Shown here: positions 46,864-54,146 of the stretch, one piece after another
Position numbering within the stretch: position 1 is the stretch's first letter
Layout of the letters: the number at the start of each line of letters is the position of its first letter
NCBI GenBank assembly: GCA_031261505.1
Contig: JAISJN010000004.1
Location: forward strand, 62,001 to 126,000
DNA length: 64,000 nucleotides
Reading direction: 5' to 3'
Origin: Clostridioides sp.
Lineage (GTDB): Bacteria; Bacillota; Clostridia; Peptostreptococcales; Peptostreptococcaceae
The notes under the pieces: model-generated
What the model was told of the DNA's origin: nothing
Databases searched by the model: none
The model's input: only the letters and a program-made list of their open reading frames with translations
Program-made: the position numbers and the translations under genes

Positions 46864-47508
46864 ATGTCAACCTTAAATATTTTGCAACAAGTTGCACACG
46901 GCATTGCGGAGAGTTTTGGAAAAGAGTGTGAGGTAGTGATACACGAATTCCATGGCAAAGAACTTGAAGAAGGATCGATTAAATATATTGAACACGGCGA
47001 GGTTACGGGGAGAGTAGGCGGAGATGGGCCATCACATATTGTACTTGAGACTATAGAAGCTATAAGTAAAGGCGGCAAAGTGCCTAAAGATAGATACTCT
47101 TATCTAACTCAGACAAAAGATGGAAGAATTTTAAAATCAAGCACCTTCTTTATTAGCGACGATGATGAAAAAAGTATCTATTTACTAGGTATTAACTACG
47201 ATATCACAAATATAATCGCAACGAAAAATGTACTGGAGTCATTTGTCAAAGTCGGAGAAAATGAAAAAAAAGAAGCGCATGAATTGATACCTAAAAACGT
47301 AAATGAGCTACTAGACGATTTAATAACGCAGTCGATGAAGGTAGTAGGAAAACCAGTAGCCCTTATGTCTAAGGATGATAAGGTAGAAGTTGTCAGGTTC
47401 TTAAATGATGCAGGGGCGTTTCTAGTTACTCATTCAGCTGATAGGGTGTCAAATTACCTAGGTATATCCAAATACACACTTTACAGTTATATCAATATGA
47501 ACAAATAG
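46864..47508 (+). CDS. YheO-like PAS plus helix-turn-helix transcriptional regulator
   Basis: 214 residues. PAS-like domain (about 5-115; FGKECEVVIHEFHG, KSSTFFISDDDEKSIYLLGINYD) and a C-terminal HTH_22-type domain (KDDKVEVVRFLNDAGAFLVTHSADRVSNYLGISKYTLYSYI, split here as seen). This family is common among nucleobase and amino-acid catabolic genes. It is the only clear regulator in the island and so is the best candidate for control of the divergent ygeX/ssnA promoters. Whether the PAS binds a purine is not known. Confidence 0.85.
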   Translation: MSTLNILQQVAHGIAESFGKECEVVIHEFHGKELEEGSIKYIEHGEVTGRVGGDGPSHIVLETIEAISKGGKVPKDRYSYLTQTKDGRILKSSTFFISDDDEKSIYLLGINYDITNIIATKNVLESFVKVGENEKKEAHELIPKNVNELLDDLITQSMKVVGKPVALMSKDDKVEVVRFLNDAGAFLVTHSADRVSNYLGISKYTLYSYINMNK

Positions 47509-47530
47509 AAAATTAGGACTGGTTGGAGAG

Positions 47531-48406
47531 ATGAGTATAGACAATAAAAATTTAGTTGTTATAAAGGGTGGTGGGGACATCGCTACTGGGACAATACACA
47601 AGCTCGTAAGATCTGGATTCAAGTGTATTGTATTAGAATTAGACAAACCATCGGCTATACGAAGGAGCGTTGCGTTTTCGGAGAGTATGTACGATGGAAG
47701 ATGCACGGTTGAGGGTGTGGAGGCAGTTAGAGCAGAAAACTTAGAAGAAGCGTTGGAAATAGTCGAAGAAGGCAAGGTTGCGATTACTTCAAAGGTTTTA
47801 AGCGTAAACTCTGATGTATATATAGATGCGACCATATCTAAGAAACAGAGTGCAGACATAAGGAATCTAGCACCTATGACCATAGGCCTAGGACCTGGAT
47901 TTTCAGCAGGTGAAAATGTAGATATAGTGATTGAGACGATGAGGGGACATAATCTCGGACGCATAATAACTGAAGGATCAGCTGTTCCAAACACTGGAAT
48001 CCCAGGTGTAATAGCCGGTCACAGCAGGGACAGGGTTGTATATTCTCCTACAGCCGGAGAGTTTATAGGTTTAAATTCAATAGGAGATACCGTAACGGCT
48101 GGAGAAAAAATTGGATTTGTCTTAAAAGATGAATCAAGTGAAAAAGAATACGTTATAGCAACCATAAGCGGTATTTTGAGAGGAATTATACGAGATGGAT
48201 ATTATGTAACAGAAGCCTTTAAAACTGCGGATATAGATCCTAGAATCAGCGAATACGACAACTGTTTCACTATATCGGATAAGGCGAGATGTATAGCGGG
48301 CAGCGTGCTAGAAGTAGTCATGAATTTTAAAAACAACAAAGAGAATAAAAATAATTATAACTTGAGAAAGATATCTCCAAACGCTAGAGCTGGGCATTTG
48401 AGATAG
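47531..48406 (+). CDS. yqeB: YqeB, selenium-dependent molybdenum hydroxylase maturation protein
   Basis: 291 residues. Member of the YqeB/EF2563 group, found only with putative selenium-containing molybdenum hydroxylases. Seen: LVVIKGGGDIATGTIHKL, SGFKCIVLELDKPSAIRR, IGLGPGFSAGENVDIVIET, and EGSAVPNTGIPGVIAGHS. It probably helps insert selenium or pass it to the Mo site; the reaction is unproved. The last 16 residues (YNLRKISPNARAGHLR) are encoded by a family A repeat, preceded by a Lys/Asn run. The gene therefore seems to have gained a new C-terminus. ATG 47531 after GGAGAG. Confidence 0.88.
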   Translation: MSIDNKNLVVIKGGGDIATGTIHKLVRSGFKCIVLELDKPSAIRRSVAFSESMYDGRCTVEGVEAVRAENLEEALEIVEEGKVAITSKVLSVNSDVYIDATISKKQSADIRNLAPMTIGLGPGFSAGENVDIVIETMRGHNLGRIITEGSAVPNTGIPGVIAGHSRDRVVYSPTAGEFIGLNSIGDTVTAGEKIGFVLKDESSEKEYVIATISGILRGIIRDGYYVTEAFKTADIDPRISEYDNCFTISDKARCIAGSVLEVVMNFKNNKENKNNYNLRKISPNARAGHLR

Positions 48407-48415
48407 GTGAAATTC
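48355..48415 (+). repeat. Family A copy forming the yqeB end and the mocA ribosome site
   Basis: ATAACTTGAGAAAGATATCTCC, then GCTAGAGCTGGG and TTTGAGATAGGTGAAATTC. The stop codon TAG of yqeB and the AGGTGA before mocA ATG 48416 both lie inside it. Confidence 0.75.
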
Positions 48416-49039
48416 ATGAGGATTAACTGCACTTATATGGCATCTGGATTTTCAAGGAGATTCGGTGGAAATAAATTACTGTACGAAATTGGCGGAAAAC
48501 AAATGTTTGAGTATGGATTAGAGGCGCTGTCTACTGCTAAAAGACAGCTGGCTGCTGAAAATATAAATCTCGATATCATAGTTGTGACCTCATACGAGAA
48601 GATTTTAAAAAGGGCAGAAGAAGGTGGAATCAAAGCAGAATACAACTCAAGTCCTGAGGATGGTATAACATCTTCAATTCATCTTGGCTTAGCCGATAGA
48701 GATGTGGATATAAATCCAGATCCAGATATAAATGAAGCTAAAGATATAGCTGGATTTATGTTCTTTGTAGCGGATCAGCCGTATATGAAGGCTGAATCTA
48801 TAGCGAACTTGGTTAGAATATTTTGCAATGGAAATAAAGGAATAGCCTCAGTAATATCAAATGGAAGAAGAAGCAGTCCAGCGATATTCGATAAAAAATA
48901 CAAGAGCGAGTTGCTAGATTTAACTGGCGATACAGGTGGCTCAAGTATAATAAAAAGAAATCAGGAAGATATAGCCTACGTCGAGGTCGAGAGAGCAGAG
49001 ATAGTAGATATAGACAGGATTGATGATTTAATAGAATAA
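48416..49039 (+). CDS. mocA: MocA/YgfJ-type molybdenum cofactor nucleotidyltransferase
   Basis: 207 residues from ATG 48416 (GTG 48407 also possible). MobA-like fold that attaches a cytidyl group to the cofactor. Motifs: MASGFSRRFGGNKLLYEIGG (nucleotide loop, in the A-S-G-F-S-R-R-F form of the YgfJ group), NSSPEDGITSSIHLG, FFVADQPYM (metal Asp in DQP), and DLTGDTGGSSII. It follows yqeB with no gap, as usual for this pair. Ends the island; terminator follows. Confidence 0.9.
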   Translation: MRINCTYMASGFSRRFGGNKLLYEIGGKQMFEYGLEALSTAKRQLAAENINLDIIVVTSYEKILKRAEEGGIKAEYNSSPEDGITSSIHLGLADRDVDINPDPDINEAKDIAGFMFFVADQPYMKAESIANLVRIFCNGNKGIASVISNGRRSSPAIFDKKYKSELLDLTGDTGGSSIIKRNQEDIAYVEVERAEIVDIDRIDDLIE

Positions 49040-49073
49040 AAACGTCCAACCGTAGTGGTGTGGGCGTTTTTTA
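49037..49073 (+). terminator. Terminator after mocA
   Basis: AAAACGTCCA pairs with TGTGGGCGTTTTTT, with one G-T pair, then T run. Marks the right end of the catabolic island. Confidence 0.75.
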
Positions 49074-49230
49074 TGCTTAATCCACGGTTGGGAGTAAGCA
49101 GAGGGAGTATTTAATTTGAGCGATAAGGGATATATTTAGGACAACATTTATAAAACTATCATAATTACGCTCTCAGTCTAATAACATTTAATAAGAAACA
49201 AATTTGTCCAAGGAATGGAGGATCACAATC

Positions 49231-49992
49231 ATGCTAATGATGGTACTTACAAAGAGAAAGCTAAAAAAGATAATATCAGTCATCCTTGCAATTATGATAA
49301 TCATAGCTGGGAGCGTCGTATTATTAAGCAAGAACACGCAAGAAGTATTCAATCTAATGGTAGGTGCACAATTGCCATACGAAAGGGGGGATAAAAAAGA
49401 TTCTGGATACGTAGCATTGACATGTAATATAGACCTGGGTTGGGAAACTGAGTACGTTGATAAAATTTTAGCTGCGTTGGAAAAAGAAAACACAAAGATA
49501 ACATTTACAGTTACGGGGAAGTGGGCTGAAAAAAATAAGGACGAACTTCTAAAGATACAGGCTGCAGGTCACGAAATAGGAAATCACGGCTATCAGCATT
49601 TAGACTACGCAAATTTATCGTACGAAGACAATATCAAACAAATAAGTACATCTCAAAAGATAATAGACGATATAATAGGTCAGGAAACAAAATTTTTCCA
49701 AGCTCCAGCAGGTGCATTTGGACCAGATACGGTTAAAGCTGCAAAAAGCTTGGGTTACATACCATTTAAATGGGATGCTGACACAATTGACTGGAAGTAC
49801 AGAAATCAGCCACAGGTAATAGTGGATAGAATCAAAGGAAAAGATTTAAAATCGGGAAGTATAATATTAATGCATCCAACAGCTGCCACATCTGAGGCTA
49901 TTGATGATATAATAAATATTGTAAGAGATAAAGGACTAAACGCTGGGCGACTCAGCGATGTGTTTAATACGGGAGACAATACAGGTAAATAA
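49231..49992 (+). CDS. Membrane-anchored polysaccharide deacetylase (CE4)
   Basis: 253 residues from ATG 49231 (GGAGGA upstream). One N-terminal membrane helix (about 15-35), then a NodB-like domain: VALTCNIDLGWETEYVDKIL with the metal/catalytic Asp, FTVTGKWAEKN, HEIGNHGYQHLDY (metal H-x3-H region), and FKWDADTIDW with ILMHPT near the end. It resembles the PdaB group with G-W-E after the first Asp. Likely acts on peptidoglycan or another GlcNAc polymer at the outer face. Stands alone; its promoter is not clear. Confidence 0.86.
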   Translation: MLMMVLTKRKLKKIISVILAIMIIIAGSVVLLSKNTQEVFNLMVGAQLPYERGDKKDSGYVALTCNIDLGWETEYVDKILAALEKENTKITFTVTGKWAEKNKDELLKIQAAGHEIGNHGYQHLDYANLSYEDNIKQISTSQKIIDDIIGQETKFFQAPAGAFGPDTVKAAKSLGYIPFKWDADTIDWKYRNQPQVIVDRIKGKDLKSGSIILMHPTAATSEAIDDIINIVRDKGLNAGRLSDVFNTGDNTGK

Positions 49993-50040
49993 GCCATAGA
50001 TGCTCTTAAAAATAAATTAATCTAGACTGTGAAAATGAAA

Positions 50041-50106
50041 GAGAAAAAATTTAGAAATGCAAGAGAAAAAATCTAGAAACACAAGAGAAAAAATTTAGAA
50101 ATACAA
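50041..50106 (+). repeat. Three perfect-length 22-bp tandem repeats upstream of the M16 peptidase gene
   Basis: Unit GAGAAAAAATTTAGAAATRCAA at 50041, 50063 and 50085, with few changes. It ends five bases before the ribosome site GGAG of the next gene. Confidence 0.85.
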
Positions 50107-50118
50107 GAAGGAGAAGTT

Positions 50119-51363
50119 GTGTATAAAATTAAAAAATTAGAAAATGGATTGACTATTGTAGGTGAAGAAATTCCGTATCTGAGATCGGTCAGCCTTGGCA
50201 TGTGGGTCAACGCGGGATCTAGGATGGAAGACGAAAAAAACAGTGGAACCTCACATTTTATCGAGCATATGCTTTTTAAAGGGACAAAGAACAGGTCAGC
50301 AAAGGATATAGTCAGTGAGATAGACAATATCGGTGGACAGTTAAACGCATTTACAACAAAGGAATGCACCTGCTACTATATAAAACTTTTAGACGAGCAT
50401 ATAGGTATCGGTATAGATGTGCTTAGCGATATGATTTTAAACTCGAACTTTGACGAGGGTGAAATCAAGAAGGAAAAATCAATAATACTTGAAGAATTAA
50501 AAATGTACGAGGATTCACCTGACGATCTATCATACGATTTTCTCTTAGAAAATATCTACAAGGACAATGCGCTAGGTATGAATATCTTAGGTACTGAAAA
50601 GTCATTAGACGAGATGAGTAGGGAGTCGATACTAGATTACTTTGAAAAACTCTACGTGCCAAACAACGCGGTTGTATCTATATCTGGTAATTTCAACTTT
50701 GATAAATTAGTACGAGATTTAAGTTTGAAATTTGGAGAATGGAAGAGTGGAGAAACCAACATCGTCCTTGAAGAAGCAGAGTTCAGTCCTTGTTTTATAA
50801 CTAAGAACAAGGATACAGAGCAGGTGAGTTTGGCGATATGTATGAAGGGGATAGCCCTTGAAGACGATCAGGATACTTATGCACTCTCAGTGGTGAACAA
50901 TATATTCGGCGCAAGTGGAAGTTCTAGATTGTTCCAAAAGATAAGGGAAGATAAGGGACTTGTATACTCTATTTATTCAGAAGAGACCTTGTATAGAAAA
51001 TGTGGTGAGTTTGGAATATTCTCGAGTATGAGCACTGAAAATGTCGAGGAAGTCTACAATCTAATCATGCAGGAAATAGAGTACCTAAAGAAGAACTACA
51101 TCACAGAAGAAGAGCTTAAGTTCAGCAAGGAGCAACTAAAGGGAAGCTATATACTAGATTTAGAGAGCACTGGAAACAGAATGGGTATGATTGGAAAGTC
51201 AATGCTTCTAAGTCAAAATATAAAAACTACAGATGAAATACTTGAAAGTATAGAGATGATAGACATGAAATCGGTCAAGGATGTTGTAGACAAAGTGTTC
51301 GGCACTGCTGAGATTGGCGTCTGTATTGTAGGAAGGGATGTCGAGGACATTAGATCCCTTTAG
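50119..51363 (+). CDS. ymxG: M16 family zinc peptidase (YmxG/PqqL-like processing protease)
   Basis: 414 residues, single-chain M16B peptidase. Zinc motif H-x-x-E-H in SHFIEHMLFKGTKNR; the third ligand Glu is further on in the LEELKMYEDSP segment region; FTTKECTCYY is typical. Second half is the inactive-like lobe with KIREDKGLVYSIYSE. Start GTG 50119 after GGAGAAGTT. In Bacillus the gene precedes ymxH and the dap genes, as here. Substrate unknown, cytoplasmic. Confidence 0.92.
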   Translation: MYKIKKLENGLTIVGEEIPYLRSVSLGMWVNAGSRMEDEKNSGTSHFIEHMLFKGTKNRSAKDIVSEIDNIGGQLNAFTTKECTCYYIKLLDEHIGIGIDVLSDMILNSNFDEGEIKKEKSIILEELKMYEDSPDDLSYDFLLENIYKDNALGMNILGTEKSLDEMSRESILDYFEKLYVPNNAVVSISGNFNFDKLVRDLSLKFGEWKSGETNIVLEEAEFSPCFITKNKDTEQVSLAICMKGIALEDDQDTYALSVVNNIFGASGSSRLFQKIREDKGLVYSIYSEETLYRKCGEFGIFSSMSTENVEEVYNLIMQEIEYLKKNYITEEELKFSKEQLKGSYILDLESTGNRMGMIGKSMLLSQNIKTTDEILESIEMIDMKSVKDVVDKVFGTAEIGVCIVGRDVEDIRSL

Positions 51364-51367
51364 AAAT

Positions 51368-51461
51368 GATAACTTGAAAAAGATATCACTACATCTACAG
51401 GTGGTGGAATAATTCTCGTTTTAATTGGGTGAAATCCACCACCACTCAATCAGCATTTATT
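51368..51461 (+). repeat. Full-length copy of repeat family A
   Basis: GATAACTTGAAAAAGATATC, ACATCTACAGGTGGTGG, ATTCTCGTTTTAATTGGGTG, second hairpin GGGTGAAATCC with ACCACC, tail CAATCAGCATTTATT. It begins five bases after the ymxG stop. Confidence 0.85.
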
Positions 51462-51538
51462 ACTTCGAACAGGACGCACAATCAGCAAAGTGAAGGCGCG
51501 AAGGTCTACCGATAATATTATCTGTGGGAGGTAGCTGA

Positions 51539-51784
51539 ATGTATTTATCAGAGATTGCGGGAAAAGAAATTGTGAACTTGGTTACAGGAGAAAGACTTGG
51601 TATAATAGGTGAATGCGATCTGGTTTTAGATGAGACGACAGGTGGAATTCTAGCCCTGTTGATACCAACTGAGAGAGGCTTTTTTAGAAGAAGAGAGAGT
51701 CAGTTTTTAGAAGTGCCTTGGAAAAACGTAAGAAAAATAGGAAATGATATGATGATAATAGAGTACGATGGACATATGTATTGA
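51539..51784 (+). CDS. ymxH: YlmC/YmxH family PRC-barrel protein
   Basis: 81 residues. Small PRC-barrel protein of unknown role, often called sporulation-related. Motifs: LSEIAGKEIVNLVTGERLG, ECDLVLDETTGGILALLIP and VPWKNVRKIGNDMMII. It lies between ymxG and dapG as in Bacillus; the dipicolinate genes (spoVFAB) usually found there are missing. ATG 51539 with GGGAGGTAGCTG upstream. Confidence 0.9.
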   Translation: MYLSEIAGKEIVNLVTGERLGIIGECDLVLDETTGGILALLIPTERGFFRRRESQFLEVPWKNVRKIGNDMMIIEYDGHMY

Positions 51785-51900
51785 TTAGCTCATAGGGATT
51801 TGAAATCTACGAGCTGGATGAAGGCTATACAGCTTTGATTGCAACTCGTACTTGAATTCGAATTATCATTGAATACAAAATTTAGTGGGGGAATGTCAGG
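51785..51900 (+). promoter_or_regulatory. Leader of the aspartokinase gene
   Basis: Hairpin TAGCTCATAG...CTACGAGCTG (51785-51817) directly after ymxH, then an unstructured stretch and GTGGGGGAATGTCAGG before the start. The conserved parts of a lysine riboswitch are not seen. Confidence 0.4.
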
Positions 51901-53118
51901 ATGAGTATATTAGTACAGAAATTCGGGGGAACATCGGTTGAGTCTTTCGAAAAGATGGAACAGATATGTGAGATAGTAAAAAAAGAAAAAATAAAGGGCA
52001 CAGAGGTAGTACTAGTAGTATCGGCGATGGGAAGAAAGGGCGCACCATATGCGACTGATACTCTCATAGGTTTGATTTCACATGTAAGCGACAATCCTAG
52101 GAAGAGGGAACTCGATACGATAATGTCTTGTGGGGAGATTATTTCCGGGACAATACTAGCCAGTATGTTGACTGCAAAGGGGATTGAAGCTGAGTTTCTA
52201 ACAGGAAGCCAGGCTGGAATACTGACTACTAGCAAGTATTCAGACGCAAGGGTGAAATACATAAATACAAAGAGGATATTAAAGGGCCTATCTGAAGGCA
52301 AGGTAGTTGTCATAGCTGGATTCCAAGGGGTGGATGACGATGGAGAAACCATGACTCTAGGAAGAGGTGGAAGTGATACCTCGGCAGTTGCAATAGGAAA
52401 GGCATTAGAGTGCGAGCTCGTTGAAATATATACGGACGTAGATGGTATAATGACGGCGGATCCTAGAGTTGTACCCGAGGCTAATATAATGGATTTCATC
52501 AATTACGAAGAAGTATTCCAGATGGCAGACAAGGGTGCAAAAGTAATTCATCCTAGAGCTGTTCAACTTGCACAAAGCGCCAATATGACCTTGGTTATAA
52601 AAAACACTATGAATCCTGACTACAAAGGCACTAGAATAGGTGGAATTGAGGATTACAACGGAGAGATAGAAGAGTTTGAAGAAGAGGAAGATATAAAGGT
52701 AGCAGTTGCTCACAAGGGAAATATTGCGCAGGTAAGGATATGTGCAGAAGGAATCGAATTTACAGAGGTGCTAGATTCAATCGAGGCAAAGGGAATCAGT
52801 ATAGATATGATAAACTTCTTTGTCTCGGAAAAAGACTTCGTGGTGGATGAAGGCGATGTGGAAGAATTAAAGGTAGTACTAGACGGATTCAATCTAAAAT
52901 ACGAGATATTAAAGGGTTGTGCCAAGGTTACCTTGATAGGATCTCAAATCGTTTCGGTGCCTGGTATAATGTCAAAGATAGTGAGAGGTCTATCTAAGGA
53001 TGGAATATCGCTATTGCAGACTTCCGATTCGCATATGACGATTTCATGCCTAGTAGCAAGTGCAGATATGGAAAGAGCAGTTCACTCTATCCACGAAGAA
53101 TTTTACAAGAAAAAATAG
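51901..53118 (+). CDS. dapG: Aspartate kinase
   Basis: 405 residues. First enzyme of the lysine, diaminopimelate, threonine and methionine pathway. Kinase part: VQKFGGTSVESFEKM, SAMGRKGAPYATDTLI, GRGGSDTSAVAIG, EIYTDVDGIMTADPRVV; two C-terminal ACT domains (from about residue 270; VTLIGSQIVSVPGIMSKIVRGLSKDGI) bind the feedback amino acid. The place next to ymxH and tepA suggests the DapG type (diaminopimelate-sensitive in Bacillus); asd and dapA are not adjacent here. Confidence 0.93.
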   Translation: MSILVQKFGGTSVESFEKMEQICEIVKKEKIKGTEVVLVVSAMGRKGAPYATDTLIGLISHVSDNPRKRELDTIMSCGEIISGTILASMLTAKGIEAEFLTGSQAGILTTSKYSDARVKYINTKRILKGLSEGKVVVIAGFQGVDDDGETMTLGRGGSDTSAVAIGKALECELVEIYTDVDGIMTADPRVVPEANIMDFINYEEVFQMADKGAKVIHPRAVQLAQSANMTLVIKNTMNPDYKGTRIGGIEDYNGEIEEFEEEEDIKVAVAHKGNIAQVRICAEGIEFTEVLDSIEAKGISIDMINFFVSEKDFVVDEGDVEELKVVLDGFNLKYEILKGCAKVTLIGSQIVSVPGIMSKIVRGLSKDGISLLQTSDSHMTISCLVASADMERAVHSIHEEFYKKK

Positions 53119-53122
53119 AAAA

Positions 53123-53214
53123 CAGCTCTCATCAAATAAATAATACTATCCGAGTTATAGATTTATCTAAATAGGTAAAACTATGGATATATTTAATTTG
53201 ATGGGAGTTTTTTT
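53123..53214 (+). promoter_or_regulatory. Long hairpin with T run that covers the tepA ribosome site
   Basis: GCTCTCATCAAAT (53124 on) pairs with ATTTGATGGGAG (53196-53207), with inner pairs TATCC/GGATA and AGTT/AACT, followed by seven T and then the tepA ATG. The GGGAG ribosome site lies in the right arm. It could be the dapG terminator, a translation lock on tepA, or both. Confidence 0.65.
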
Positions 53215-53967
53215 ATGAAAAATAATATGAAGTTGAAACAAAACAACGATGTCGGTAACGAGGTCGAAGAGGACGACGGTTATGAAGACGTCAGAGAGAT
53301 GGGCAGGGCTACGGGAGTTCCAAAGACCTGTAAAGAAATAGAATGTATAACCATAATTGGAGAAATCGAGGGGCATTATATGAGCAACCCTCAAAAAAAA
53401 TCTACTAAATACGAACATATAATACCGATACTCTACGCGGTTGAAGAAAATCCAGATATAAAGGGATTGATAGTAATACTAAACACTATGGGAGGTGATA
53501 TAGAAGCTGGACTGGCTATTGCAGAACTTATAAACAGTCTATCAAAAAAAGTCGTGTCCTTGGTGCTCGGTGGAAGCCACAGTATAGGTGTTCCACTGGC
53601 AACTGCGGGAGATTATTCATTTATCGCACCTACCGCTACAATGGTAGTGCATCCAGTTAGGACTACAGGGTTGGTTATAGGTATTAACGAGACCTTTGAG
53701 TATTTTAAAAAAATGCAGGAGAGGATAGTAAGTTTCATTACTAGGACATCTAAGATCACTAAAGAGGATGTAGAAAAGCTCATGCACGCGAAGAAAGAAT
53801 TGGTAAGCGATGTAGGAAGTGTGCTAATAGGCAAGGAGGCAGTCGAGTACGGCTTGATAGACGATGTAGGAGGTCTAAAGGACGCTCTAGCTAAGTTAAA
53901 AGAAATGATCGCAGATGAAGAAGCTTCTAAGATAGAGAAGGAAAGCAGTCATTCGAAGGATACGTAA
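53215..53967 (+). CDS. tepA: ClpP-like serine protease TepA
   Basis: 250 residues. ClpP-family protein of the translocation-enhancing (TepA/YlfB) type. N-terminal acidic segment (1-40), then IECITIIGEIEGHY, GLIVILNTMGGDIEAGLAIAE, the nucleophile region LGGSHSIGVPLATAGD (Ser), His in TMVVHPVRTTG, and DVGSVLIGKEAVEYGLIDDVGG. Catalytic Ser and His are present. The start ATG follows GGGAG by seven T. It precedes ftsK as in Bacillus. Confidence 0.9.
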   Translation: MKNNMKLKQNNDVGNEVEEDDGYEDVREMGRATGVPKTCKEIECITIIGEIEGHYMSNPQKKSTKYEHIIPILYAVEENPDIKGLIVILNTMGGDIEAGLAIAELINSLSKKVVSLVLGGSHSIGVPLATAGDYSFIAPTATMVVHPVRTTGLVIGINETFEYFKKMQERIVSFITRTSKITKEDVEKLMHAKKELVSDVGSVLIGKEAVEYGLIDDVGGLKDALAKLKEMIADEEASKIEKESSHSKDT

Positions 53968-53998
53968 CCAATGTAGCACATTGGTGAGGTAAATAAGT

Positions 53999-54069
53999 TT
54001 GTTCATATATCGATGTTTGTGATATAATTATGTGAGATTAAAGTGTTAGTGCTAAGCTGACGCTTTTTT
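53999..54069 (+). promoter_or_regulatory. Promoter and short attenuator-like hairpin before ftsK
   Basis: TTGTTC, 18 bases, TATAAT (54023-54028) with extended TG-n. About 15 bases past the start point lies AGTGTTAG-TGCTAAG-CTGACGCT plus TTTTTT (54042-54068), a complete terminator ahead of the gene. Confidence 0.65.
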
Positions 54070-54146
54070 CATTTTGTAAAGCAAGAATATATATTTCGAA
54101 GTAGCCAGAAATATTTGCATAGCTATTGAAACGGGGAGTGATAGAA

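Noticed and set aside
47458..47994. 178-codon minus-strand frame over the regulator end and yqeB
   Set aside because: Antisense of yqeB, whose forward frame has clear motifs.
50041..50106. Possible CRISPR array
   Set aside because: The 22-bp units are directly adjacent with no spacers, and no cas gene is present.
51785..51900. Lysine riboswitch before the aspartokinase gene
   Set aside because: Only one simple hairpin is seen; the leader is about 115 bases, too short for the lysine aptamer, and the conserved core is not recognised.
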